Shown: positions 1 through 7,870 of the stretch, in pieces
Layout: the number at the start of each line of letters is the position of its first letter
Position numbering within the stretch: position 1 is the first letter of the stretch
Assembly (NCBI GenBank): GCA_902795955.1
Contig: CADBNJ010000262.1
Location: 1 to 12,367, forward strand
From: Oscillospiraceae bacterium
GTDB lineage: Bacteria; Bacillota; Clostridia; Saccharofermentanales; Saccharofermentanaceae
Direction: 5' to 3'
DNA length: 12,367 nucleotides
Notes under the pieces: generated by a model
The model's database searches: none
Seen by the model: the letters and a program-made list of their open reading frames with translations, nothing else
Told to the model about the DNA's origin: nothing
Program-made: the position numbers and the translations under genes

Positions 1-22
1 ATTCGTATTAAAAGCTTACGCC

Positions 23-1381
23 TTAGTTTCTCATACTGTGAATAGGTGCCGGTATCCTGCCGCCACGGTGGATGAAGTCGCTGCAGGATGCACGGTTGAC
101 ACTCATGATCGGCGCAGTACCGAGGAGACCGCCAAACTCGACACTGTCGCCCACATCCTTACCCGGAACGGGAATGATCCTGACCGCAGTTGTCTTATTA
201 TTAAATGTGCCAAGTGCCATCTCATCAGCAATAATGCCGGATATCGTCTCCGCAGTTGTATCACCCGGGATAGCGATCATGTCGAGACCTACGGAGCATA
301 CACACGTCATTGCCTCAAGCTTCTCAAGAAGGAGCGAGCCGGATCTTGCAGCAGCGATCATGCCCTCATCTTCAGAGACAGGAATAAAAGCACCGGACAA
401 ACCGCCTACGAATGATGAAGCCATGGTACCGCCCTTCTTTACGGCGTCATTAAGCATGGCAAGAGCTGCCGTGGTACCCCAGGTACCGCACTGTTCGAGG
501 CCGAATTCCTCAAGAAGTCTTGCAACTGAATCCCCGACTGCGGGAGTCGGTGCAAGCGACAGGTCGATTATTCCGAACGGAACGCCGAGTCTCTCGGATG
601 CTTCACGTGCAACAAGCTCGCCGACTCTTGTAATCTTAAATGCGGCTTTTTTTATTGTCTCGGCAACAACACCGAGGTCTTTGCCCCTGACCTTCTCCAT
701 TGCGTGCTTTACAACGCCGGGACCGGAGATACCTACGTTAATTACACATTCAGGCTCACCCGGTCCGAGGAATGCACCGGCCATGAACGGGTTGTCTTCG
801 GGGGCATTGGCAAAAACAACGAGTTTTGCACAGCCGAGAGCACCCGTGTCAGCTGTCCTCTCAGCTGTCTTTTTAATGATAACGCCCATATCTCTGACAG
901 CATCCATGTTAATTCCGCTCCTGGTAGATGCAAGGTTGATGGAAGAGCAAACATTCTCGGTGAACGCAAGTGCTTCAGGAATTGAGTTGATAAGGATCTT
1001 ATCTGATTCAGTGTAACCTTTCTGGACAAGAGCAGAGAATCCGCCGATAAAGTTGACACCACACTCCCGTGCAGCCTTGTCAAGCGTCTTGGCGAAAATT
1101 GTATAGTCTTTTGCCCCGCTGGCAGCGGCAACTATTGAGATCGGCGTAACCGATATCCTCTTATGAATGATCGGTACGTTATACTTACGCGATATTGCTT
1201 CTCCTGTCTCAACGAGCTTGCCGGCGGATCTCATGATCTTGTCGTATATACGCCTGCAGGATTCCTCAGGTGTTGAAGCAGCACAATCCATAAGCGAGAT
1301 ACCCATTGTTATCGTACGGATATCGAGATGCTCCTCGTTGAACATATGCATAGTCTCAAGGACTTCATAATTAGTGATCAT
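23..1381 (-). CDS. PFL-like family protein (UPF0210/DUF711)
   Basis: This 452-residue cytosolic protein belongs to the UPF0210/DUF711 family, called PFL-like because its fold resembles the pyruvate formate-lyase barrel. Its enzymatic role is not established. Family features seen are the N-terminal segment [16 protein letters not shown] (residues 19-34), a central run [16 protein letters not shown], and a glycine-rich C-terminal part with [17 protein letters not shown] and a [15 protein letters not shown] stretch near the end. The length fits a complete family member. The ATG at 1381 is preceded by AAGGGG about 9 nt upstream. The gene starts 24 nt after the stop of the ACT-domain gene. These two families are commonly paired (for example the adjacent pneumococcal genes SP_0238 and SP_0239), which supports the call. 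No signal peptide or membrane segment is evident. The stop TAA lies at 23-25, and only 22 nt follow in the window, so no terminator can be judged. Confidence 0.93.
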   Translation of the reverse strand: MITNYEVLETMHMFNEEHLDIRTITMGISLMDCAASTPEESCRRIYDKIMRSAGKLVETGEAISRKYNVPIIHKRISVTPISIVAAASGAKDYTIFAKTLDKAARECGVNFIGGFSALVQKGYTESDKILINSIPEALAFTENVCSSINLASTRSGINMDAVRDMGVIIKKTAERTADTGALGCAKLVVFANAPEDNPFMAGAFLGPGEPECVINVGISGPGVVKHAMEKVRGKDLGVVAETIKKAAFKITRVGELVAREASERLGVPFGIIDLSLAPTPAVGDSVARLLEEFGLEQCGTWGTTAALAMLNDAVKKGGTMASSFVGGLSGAFIPVSEDEGMIAAARSGSLLLEKLEAMTCVCSVGLDMIAIPGDTTAETISGIIADEMALGTFNNKTTAVRIIPVPGKDVGDSVEFGGLLGTAPIMSVNRASCSDFIHRGGRIPAPIHSMRN

Positions 1382-1405
1382 AGATTAATTCCCCTTGTCA
1401 GATTG

Positions 1406-1690
1406 TCAGATCCTGTGCATGGCATTGAAGAGATCTGTGTGCTGGATATTAACAGAAAGGCCGTTCTCCCTGCCGAAAGCCTTAAGCTTGTCAGCAATGT
1501 CAGATTCCTCTATCTTCAGATCTTTAAGGTCAACCATCATGATCATTGTGAACACATCATCCATGATAGTCTGGGAAATGTCATTGATATTAATTGAATA
1601 GTCAGCCAGAAGTTTGGAAACACCGGCAATGATACCGACTCTGTCCTTGCCAAGGACTGTTATTACAGCAGTATTCTTTGAAGTACTCAT
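1406..1690 (-). CDS. ACT domain protein (UPF0237 family)
   Basis: This is a single ACT domain of 94 residues, a small ligand-binding regulatory fold. The ligand-loop signature GKDRVGI is at residues 14-20 and is followed by the helix AGVSKLLAD and the second-strand motif NINDISQ (34-40), as in ACT_6/UPF0237 proteins. The start chosen is the ATG at 1690, because GGAGG lies 6 nt upstream and the protein then begins MSTSKNTAVITVLGKDR, matching the family. An in-frame start further upstream, at 1753, would add about 21 poorly conserved residues and would run into the previous gene. The gene precedes the UPF0210 gene by 24 nt. The pairing suggests that the ACT protein senses a small molecule, perhaps an amino acid, and modulates its partner. 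That role is inference; the family itself has no settled function. Confidence 0.92.
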   Translation of the reverse strand: MSTSKNTAVITVLGKDRVGIIAGVSKLLADYSININDISQTIMDDVFTMIMMVDLKDLKIEESDIADKLKAFGRENGLSVNIQHTDLFNAMHRI

Positions 1691-1720
1691 AGTACGCCTC
1701 CGTATAATTAACTCTAAATG

Positions 1721-1729
1721 ATTATAACA
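1721..1729 (-). promoter_or_regulatory. Candidate extended -10 promoter for the ACT/UPF0210 pair
   Basis: On the minus strand this reads TGTTATAAT, a perfect extended -10 (TGnTATAAT). It overlaps the TAA stop of the upstream flavoprotein gene (1722-1724). No good -35 hexamer lies 16-18 nt upstream, which is tolerable for an extended -10. Transcription would begin near 1714, leaving a leader of roughly 24 nt that contains the GGAGG of the ACT gene. It could give the ACT/UPF0210 pair its own transcript in addition to read-through. A chance match within an AT-rich gene end is possible. Confidence 0.45.
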
Positions 1730-3314
1730 GAGTTGATGCGAGTTGATTCGCACAATTTATCCCGTCAATTGCAGAAGACATTATGCCGCCTGCATATCCC
1801 GCGCCTTCACCGGCTGGATAGAGACCTTTGAGAGATATGCTTTCGCGGGTCTGTCTGTCCCTTAAGATCCTGACGGGAGATGAGGAACGCGACTCGACGG
1901 CAGACAATACCGCATGCGGTGAATCAAACCCCTTGATCCTGCGGCCCATGATCCTGATGCCGTCGATGATAGTATCGATCACGCTCCCGTCGAATATATT
2001 TCTCAACTCGGCAGGAACATATCCCGGCTTTACGGAGGGCACAATGCAGTCAAAACTCTCAGGGATTGTACCATTCACAAGATCTTTGTATGTCGTCACG
2101 GGAATAAACCCCGTCCTGCCGGCTGCCTCATAAGCCCGGCGTTCAAGCGCCTCCTGATATTCGATCCCGGCAAGAACTCCTTCACCGAATACCGAACTGT
2201 CTACAGGAACGAGCAAAGCGCTGTTGGAATTATCCAGGTTCCGTCCGGAGTAACTCATGCCGTTTACAACAGCCTGATCAGGCCCTGAAGAAGCATTTAT
2301 TACTTCCCCGCCCGGACACATGCAGAAAGTATATAATTTACGGCCGGTGCATGTATCAACTGCAAGTTTGTAATTAGCCGCTTCAATATCGCCGGACACA
2401 GATGAATCGATCCCGTACTGTGAGATATCTATATCTGATCTTTTGTGCTCGATCCTTACACCGACCGCGAAAGGCTTGGATTCCATATTGATATCAGCCG
2501 AATGAAGATACCTGAAAGTGTCGCGTCCCGAGTTGCCGATGGCCAGTATCACACTGCTGCATTCAATATACCTGCATGTACCGTGAGAAGATACATTTAT
2601 TCCTTTGATGAATCCGCATTCGGAATCGATCGACTCCATCTTTGTATCGAAGATAACATCTCCGCCGAGTCTTATGATCTCTTCGCGTATACTGACGATT
2701 ATCTCTCTTAACCTGTCTGTTCCTATGTGAGGATGCGCGTCGTACATGATAGTTCCGTCTGCGCCATGATCGATGAATGTCCGGGCAACAAATCCCTTTA
2801 GTCCTGAATTGATACCTGTAAAGAGCTTGCCGTCTGAGAACGTACCGGCTCCTCCTTCCCCGAACTGGATATTGCTGTCAGGATCAACGAACTTATCTCC
2901 GGAGCGGAAAGAATCGATATCTTTAACTCTTTTATCCATTGAAGATCCGCGCTCTATTACAACGGGCTTAAGACCGTATCGCGCCAGAACCAGAGCTGCA
3001 AAAATCCCTGCCGGACCAAATCCGACTACGACCGGTCTCTCAGCTCCTGAATGTGTAAAACTTCTGCCCAGATACGGCATCGCTTCCTCATTCAGAGATC
3101 TGAGCCTTGCCACTGATTCCTCACTGCTGATGAACTCATACCTAAGCACTATCTTTGTCTTGCCATGACGCGCATCAATATATTTCTTGTCGATCCTTAG
3201 GATCTTACCCGATGAGGTCTTTCTGTCATAAGAAGCTCCAAGATGATTTCTGATCCTGTCAGGATCACTGATATATTCAGCCCCTTTGACGGGTTCATAG
3301 ATCAGTTCAAGCAC
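1722..3314 (-). CDS. FAD-dependent dehydrogenase-like flavoprotein (COG2509 family)
   Basis: This 530-residue flavoprotein has an N-terminal extension of about 90 residues and then a Rossmann FAD-binding motif VVVGFGPAG (95-103), with the ribose-binding acid in VIERG (119-123). A family hallmark FGEGGAGTFSDGKL sits at 151-164. The C-terminal FAD-contact segment LYPAGEGAGYAGGIMSSA is at 498-515. This architecture matches the uncharacterised FAD-dependent dehydrogenases of COG2509; substrate and electron acceptor are unknown. No membrane segment is visible, so it is presumably cytosolic. The start is a GTG at 3314, with a G-rich stretch (GGGGGG) about 7 nt upstream. The gene overlaps the preceding flavoprotein by 13 nt, which suggests translational coupling. 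Cysteines near residues 340-345 (FCMCPGGEV) could be redox active or structural; this is a guess. Confidence 0.9.
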   Translation of the reverse strand: MLELIYEPVKGAEYISDPDRIRNHLGASYDRKTSSGKILRIDKKYIDARHGKTKIVLRYEFISSEESVARLRSLNEEAMPYLGRSFTHSGAERPVVVGFGPAGIFAALVLARYGLKPVVIERGSSMDKRVKDIDSFRSGDKFVDPDSNIQFGEGGAGTFSDGKLFTGINSGLKGFVARTFIDHGADGTIMYDAHPHIGTDRLREIIVSIREEIIRLGGDVIFDTKMESIDSECGFIKGINVSSHGTCRYIECSSVILAIGNSGRDTFRYLHSADINMESKPFAVGVRIEHKRSDIDISQYGIDSSVSGDIEAANYKLAVDTCTGRKLYTFCMCPGGEVINASSGPDQAVVNGMSYSGRNLDNSNSALLVPVDSSVFGEGVLAGIEYQEALERRAYEAAGRTGFIPVTTYKDLVNGTIPESFDCIVPSVKPGYVPAELRNIFDGSVIDTIIDGIRIMGRRIKGFDSPHAVLSAVESRSSSPVRILRDRQTRESISLKGLYPAGEGAGYAGGIMSSAIDGINCANQLASTLL

Positions 3315-4540
3315 GACAATACCCCCCGGGCAGCAGCTGATGCGGAACTCCAGCAGAACTGGAGATTATAACCGCCGCAGATACCGTTACAGTTCAGCGC
3401 TTCACCGCATATAAAAAGGCCGCGTGTACTCTTCAGTTCCATTTGATCATTCACTGAAGAAAGCATGATGCCGCCGTTTGTAACCTGTGCATTGTCGAAC
3501 GACAGACTGCCCGTTATGGTCAGCTTAAACGAAGTCATACATTCAGTGATATTGTCAATATCCGTCCTGCTCAGATCGGAGGCATGACGCACTTCTGTCA
3601 GATTAATCCTGTCAAGGATTATGGCAAGGATATCATCACGGACCAAACCGTTAAGCGCTTGGGAAGGAGATCTGTCAGGAAAATTCAAAAGATTGGTTTC
3701 CACTTCAATTCTTGCTTTTGGGAATGACATTTTGAGCAGATTAACGGACAGGACCGGACGTTTACCTTCTGCCATCGCCCTGACCGCATATCCCGATACG
3801 TCAAGGACGCAGATACCGGATACTCCGTACTTCGTGAACAGGATCTCCCCCGATGATTCCGCCAGTACTTTATCCGATCGTCTGTCCTCATAGAGTTTAA
3901 GGTCACAATACGCACGCGCGCCGGAAATGGAAGTAATATCCTTCTCGAGCGTCTTGAGCGGAACAAGTGCAGGATAAAGAGGCGCAAGATCACCTCTGCC
4001 GGTAAACGGGGCGGCAAGCTTTATTATACTGCCGTTGCTTCCGGTCAGGCTGTAAGAAGCACCGCCAACAGCAATTACAATAGTCTTCGAATGAAGCGAA
4101 CCGTTTACGGTAAAACCGCCGTCATCCCTGCTGATACTGCAGACTTGGGTATTCAGGATAAAATCGGCATCATTGTCGATGAGGTAGTTACGCATCGCAT
4201 TAACTACAGTATCAGCCCTGAATGTTGCCGGATAGCAGAGCCCGTCATCACGTTCGGCCGTAAGCACGCCCAGTTCATCGCGGAAGAAAGCAAGAGCAGC
4301 ATTCTCGTCATGACGGCGCAGTAAGCCGGCAAGCATTTCGGGAGAATCTGTCATGTAATACCGGGGGTCCATATCGTAATTAGTGAGATTGCACCGGCCT
4401 GCTCCTGTCATGAGGAGTTTTTTGCCGACAGAATCATTGGAATCTATAATGCCCAGACGCACCCCGCTCTCACTAAGGATGCGGCATGCACAATAAAGTC
4501 CGGACGCTCCGGCACCGATTATAAGAACATCATATCTCAT
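3302..4540 (-). CDS. NAD(P)/FAD-dependent oxidoreductase, HI0933/BaiN family
   Basis: This 412-residue flavoprotein belongs to the HI0933/BaiN family, also annotated as aminoacetone oxidase family FAD-binding enzyme. It shows the N-terminal dinucleotide motif IIGAGASG (7-14), the family signature GKKLLMTGAGRCNLTN (39-54) and the C-terminal FAD-contact segment GEALNCNGICGGYNLQFCWS (379-398). A QVTNGGI segment corresponds to the conserved QVTxGG motif. Both the length and motif order are typical, so it looks intact. BaiN was originally linked to bile-acid dehydroxylation, but the family is widespread and the physiological reaction here cannot be read from sequence. The ATG at 4540 overlaps the end of the CYTH gene by 11 nt, and the gene's own end overlaps the next flavoprotein by 13 nt. 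The two flavoproteins are therefore likely made together. Confidence 0.92.
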   Translation of the reverse strand: MRYDVLIIGAGASGLYCACRILSESGVRLGIIDSNDSVGKKLLMTGAGRCNLTNYDMDPRYYMTDSPEMLAGLLRRHDENAALAFFRDELGVLTAERDDGLCYPATFRADTVVNAMRNYLIDNDADFILNTQVCSISRDDGGFTVNGSLHSKTIVIAVGGASYSLTGSNGSIIKLAAPFTGRGDLAPLYPALVPLKTLEKDITSISGARAYCDLKLYEDRRSDKVLAESSGEILFTKYGVSGICVLDVSGYAVRAMAEGKRPVLSVNLLKMSFPKARIEVETNLLNFPDRSPSQALNGLVRDDILAIILDRINLTEVRHASDLSRTDIDNITECMTSFKLTITGSLSFDNAQVTNGGIMLSSVNDQMELKSTRGLFICGEALNCNGICGGYNLQFCWSSASAAARGVLSCLN

Positions 4541-5195
4541 TATTACTGTCGAGGAGTCTCAAAGATCTCTGGAATTTGCTCTCATTGAAATGCTTCCCGT
4601 CTGTATGCTCGATGATGAATTGAGCCATATCCTTGAGATCGACAACGTCACCTGACAGCAATTCCAGTTCAAGCTCGCATATATCCTCGGACTTGCTGCC
4701 TGCATCTATGCTTCCCAGATCGAAACACGCTTCCATTATGCTGTCCCCATATCCGAAAGTATAGATCGTCCGCTCGAACACTGTGCGGCATAACGCACTG
4801 AGATTATCATCGGTAACTCCTTCAAGAGCCTCTTCAAGAACTTCTGAAGGATCTTCCTGCCTTGCTGCCTTACTAACGAAATCAGCCACGCAGAAACGCT
4901 TCTCCGAAGTCTTCACATTCCACTCATAGCGCTGATACAGTCCGCTCTCGACTTTGCCGCCGAATTTGACGGTATGCTCGTACCTCTCATCATCGTCCGC
5001 TTCCTTATACGTACGAACACGGCAGACGGCACCTCTGGAAGACAGTAACCTGTCCGGTGTATCATAATATGTATTGTCGAGCGTGTACCTGACCGGCGAA
5101 CTCTCATCCATGCAGTAATCTGCAAACCAGTCTTCATTGATTATCTGAAGTAACTTCTCCTTAGAATCGAAAGCTATCTTCACTTCGGTTTCCAT
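4530..5195 (-). CDS. CYTH domain protein, probable triphosphate-processing enzyme
   Basis: This 221-residue protein is a full CYTH/triphosphate-tunnel domain. It begins with the defining ExExK motif (METEVK: E2, E4, K6). It also carries YYDTPD (43-48), basic residues in AVCRVRTYK (56-64), TVKF (75-78), the acidic strand CFDLG (157-161), ELELEL (174-179) and a terminal SKFQRSL (206-212). All the usual metal- and phosphate-binding positions appear present, so an active triphosphatase on inorganic triphosphate or a nucleotide is plausible; class IV adenylate cyclase is a less likely alternative. It has no signal peptide. The start is set by AAGGAG at 5204-5209, 8 nt before the ATG, and this Shine-Dalgarno overlaps the stop codon of the preceding gene. 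It lies between the envelope module and the two flavoproteins. Confidence 0.88.
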   Translation of the reverse strand: METEVKIAFDSKEKLLQIINEDWFADYCMDESSPVRYTLDNTYYDTPDRLLSSRGAVCRVRTYKEADDDERYEHTVKFGGKVESGLYQRYEWNVKTSEKRFCVADFVSKAARQEDPSEVLEEALEGVTDDNLSALCRTVFERTIYTFGYGDSIMEACFDLGSIDAGSKSEDICELELELLSGDVVDLKDMAQFIIEHTDGKHFNESKFQRSLRLLDSNNEI

Positions 5196-5207
5196 GTCAA
5201 AAACTCC

Positions 5208-6371
5208 TTAATAATTAACAGTATGCACACCGCCCGTAGAGACAACGCACAACTCTCTTCCCGAGACAAAACCCATTCTCAGGATATCCTGATCCACGGC
5301 CACATCCCCTATGACACTGCCGCTCTCATTAAAAACAAAGATCCTCTCGTCAACACTAATTGCAAAGACACCGTCTCCCTTACACACGCAGTGAACCTGC
5401 GAACCCATCTCGGAACTGTAGACTATCTTGTCATCCTTATCGATTACTGCCAGCTTGTTGAGCTGATCAACGCCGTCAGCGAACACAAGAAAGATATGAT
5501 TGCCTACAAGTACCGAATAATTAGCTACCGTAAAATCAAGCTTAACTTCTTCGAGCTTATCTCCGCTGACCTTAAAAAGACGTGTGGCTGAGAAAGCATA
5601 AAGATTATCACCGATAAAGAAACAAGTTGCCAGAACATCATTTGTGTCAGTCGTATAGAAGGAATTATCCTGAACGATCAAGCCTCTCTCGCTCTCCTGA
5701 ATATCAAAGATCCTGATATAAGGAACAGTTGTTGCGCCTGTGGTGTTGACAGTCGTTACTGCAACCTTATCGGACTTGTCATTGAACGATACGGATAATG
5801 GATAACCGGAATTATATGAATTCCACTCCGATATGACATTGCCCATACTGTCATAGATATAGACATTACCGTAAGAACTGTCGTCAGATGTAATGATGGC
5901 CGCGAATCCGGAATCGGAGAGGCTGGCACCTTTGATCTGCTTAGTAGTCGGAGAAGAATACAGTGCCTGCGTTTTGTTAAGAACAGTAAAAGCATATCCG
6001 TTGAGATCATACACAAGACAGAACTTGCCGTTATTGATGCATGACGGGTTCTTATAGTTGATCGAAGCTGTATAAATATCATTACCCGACAATGTCAGAT
6101 AAGCTATCCTCTCCCCCGTTATCTTCATAACGCCGTCACTGAAAGGATAGAGCTTCTGCGCCTCTGAATACTCGCAGTTAAATCCGCCCTGTGCAGACAG
6201 CTTGATGTACTGCTCGGCACCTGCAAGACTTGCCTCGCGCTTGGATACGAAGTATAACAGAACAAGACTGACGATAAGGACTGCCGTAAAGGCCATGATT
6301 ATTATTGTCAGCGTCTTGGTAAATGATAATCTTTTATCCTGATTACCCGCAGTTCCTTCGTTGTTCTCCAT
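5208..6371 (-). CDS. Membrane-anchored beta-propeller-like protein (DUF5711-like)
   Basis: This 387-residue protein has a short charged cytoplasmic N-terminus, one transmembrane helix (about residues 19-42, TLTIIIMAFTAVLIVSLVLL) and a predicted extracytoplasmic domain rich in short beta strands. Blade-like repeats are visible: VYDLNGYAFTVLN, NVYIYDSMGNVISEW, LAVIDKDDKIVYSS and IFVFNESGSVIGDV. Each has a strand, an acidic or polar turn and a second strand, as in WD40/PQQ-like propellers. The overall form agrees with the DUF5711 family of Clostridia, which I assign from memory with moderate certainty. No catalytic motif is evident, so a binding or scaffold role is most likely. It starts 12 nt after the DUF4340 gene, with a weak AAGG upstream, consistent with co-translation and with membership in the same envelope complex. 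Confidence 0.78.
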   Translation of the reverse strand: MENNEGTAGNQDKRLSFTKTLTIIIMAFTAVLIVSLVLLYFVSKREASLAGAEQYIKLSAQGGFNCEYSEAQKLYPFSDGVMKITGERIAYLTLSGNDIYTASINYKNPSCINNGKFCLVYDLNGYAFTVLNKTQALYSSPTTKQIKGASLSDSGFAAIITSDDSSYGNVYIYDSMGNVISEWNSYNSGYPLSVSFNDKSDKVAVTTVNTTGATTVPYIRIFDIQESERGLIVQDNSFYTTDTNDVLATCFFIGDNLYAFSATRLFKVSGDKLEEVKLDFTVANYSVLVGNHIFLVFADGVDQLNKLAVIDKDDKIVYSSEMGSQVHCVCKGDGVFAISVDERIFVFNESGSVIGDVAVDQDILRMGFVSGRELCVVSTGGVHTVNY

Positions 6372-6383
6372 TGTTTCATTACC

Positions 6384-7868
6384 TTACAGATTGTCAGGGA
6401 TATCGTAGATACCGCCGACATTCTCCTTTATTGCAGTGTCGAGAAGCTGATATGCAGCCCATGCACCGTAGGAATACGTATCCTTGCCGCCATTCGCGAA
6501 CAGCTCAGCCTTGTCAACATAGAAGTTGGAATACTCGCCGTCGATGAACACATAATACGAAGAGTCATTACGCTTAACAAAATCTATCTTGTATGTAACG
6601 TATGACTTGGTGTTGAATGTCAGATTCATCTCAGGAGTATATGCCGGTTTTGCTTCCGTATCGATGCCGCCGATCTTGATCGTTGCAAGTGATTCAAACA
6701 GGATAGCACAATAAGATCTGCCGTCTGAATTGAATATCTTGGCGTTGCGGTTATCAAGCTTAACGGTTGTATTGTCATCGGCGATCCTGGAATCCTTAGG
6801 AACATCAAGGTCAAATCTGAATGACGTGCCGTTATATTCACCTGTAACTGAAGCTACCTCATCAGCATAATAATACGAGATGAACTCATCGATCAGTGAC
6901 GTTACGCTGTTATCAATGTATGTAAGCTGCATATTACTGATGACAAAATACTTATCAGACAGATTAGAATAGCCGTAGTAATACTCACCTCTGAGAGCAG
7001 ACAGGTATATCTCTATTCTCTCACCGTTCAGCTTGCTGATAACGAAATGATACTGCGGCTTGTCAAGTCCGTACATTGCCTTATCCGCATCAGCTATCTC
7101 AATATAGCTGCTGATCTCCAGATGGAAGATCTGATTCATGAGGCTTGCGAAATGTGTTCCTGCCTTGATCTTAAAGGGCTTTACAAAATAGAAGGTCGTA
7201 CCCGACTCACTTGATGCCTCAGCCGTATTACATGATGCAACCAGGTTGAGATTATCATATGTACGGTCGAACTCTACCGTACTAACCTGTGTATAGTCAA
7301 TATCAAGGAGCTGAGCCTGAAGGAAATTGATCGATGTATAATCGGCATAAGCCTTCTTGACTGTAGTTACGGTATAGACCGTATCAGAGCCCTCGACCAT
7401 AAAATAACAGCTGACGGAATCATATGTATCATGACCAATGATAATGGACTTACTCGAACCGTCCTTGAGATCATAGACGATCTTATACTCGGGATCATCA
7501 AGACCATACTCAGCAAGATTGCCGTTCTTGACAACAAGACCGTTTGCATAGAAAGAACACATCATACCCAGATAAGACGACATGGCACTGTCAGAATACT
7601 GTACTGAAGGATCTGAATCCCCGGAAACGTATTTGTATGACAGAACATTTGTGGACTCATCCAAATTAACGTCAATGACCAGGTCAGGCTTATTCTTACG
7701 TATTACTGTCAGCTTATCAAGCTGATCGGCAGACAGCGTCATTACGTTATAATTGACCTCTTCCTCTTCACTGCCGCTGTTATTCTTGACAATAACAAAT
7801 ACGATCAGTCCGATGATCAGAACCGTCATTATTATCAGAGGTATGATCAGTTTCTTAAGTTTATTCAT
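6384..7868 (-). CDS. DUF4340 domain protein, ABC transporter partner
   Basis: This 494-residue protein has an N-terminal transmembrane anchor (about 7-28, LIIPLIIMTVLIIGLIVFVI), an acidic linker (SGSEEEE, 31-37) and a large extracytoplasmic region. DUF4340 hallmarks are seen at about 118-167 (LAEYGLDDPEYKI, KDGSSKSIIIG, then SDTVYTV), and a second related unit lies at about 262-312 (DKAMYGLDKPQYHFVIS, then DKYFVIS). DUF4340 proteins are frequently encoded next to GldG-like ABC components, as here. The gene begins only 2 nt after the GldG-like gene. Its own Shine-Dalgarno is weak (GGAAG about 11 nt upstream), so translational coupling is likely. It probably acts at the outer face of the membrane with the transporter. 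Its biochemical role is unknown. Confidence 0.88.
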   Translation of the reverse strand: MNKLKKLIIPLIIMTVLIIGLIVFVIVKNNSGSEEEEVNYNVMTLSADQLDKLTVIRKNKPDLVIDVNLDESTNVLSYKYVSGDSDPSVQYSDSAMSSYLGMMCSFYANGLVVKNGNLAEYGLDDPEYKIVYDLKDGSSKSIIIGHDTYDSVSCYFMVEGSDTVYTVTTVKKAYADYTSINFLQAQLLDIDYTQVSTVEFDRTYDNLNLVASCNTAEASSESGTTFYFVKPFKIKAGTHFASLMNQIFHLEISSYIEIADADKAMYGLDKPQYHFVISKLNGERIEIYLSALRGEYYYGYSNLSDKYFVISNMQLTYIDNSVTSLIDEFISYYYADEVASVTGEYNGTSFRFDLDVPKDSRIADDNTTVKLDNRNAKIFNSDGRSYCAILFESLATIKIGGIDTEAKPAYTPEMNLTFNTKSYVTYKIDFVKRNDSSYYVFIDGEYSNFYVDKAELFANGGKDTYSYGAWAAYQLLDTAIKENVGGIYDIPDNL

Positions 7869-7870
7869 AA

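Noticed and set aside
1..22. Left edge after the UPF0210 stop
   Set aside because: There is too little sequence to support a terminator or another gene, and no hairpin is visible.
72..1016. Plus-strand open frame of 314 codons opposite the UPF0210 gene
   Set aside because: It is fully antisense to a well-supported gene, has low-complexity Ser/Pro/Ala-rich content and no recognisable motif. It is an artefact of the codon bias of the real gene.
1731..1750. Imperfect tandem repeat AGTTGATGCG / AGTTGATTCG
   Set aside because: It lies in the last codons of the COG2509 gene (encoding residues near the C-terminus), with only two copies. It is probably chance, though an operator next to the -10 cannot be excluded.
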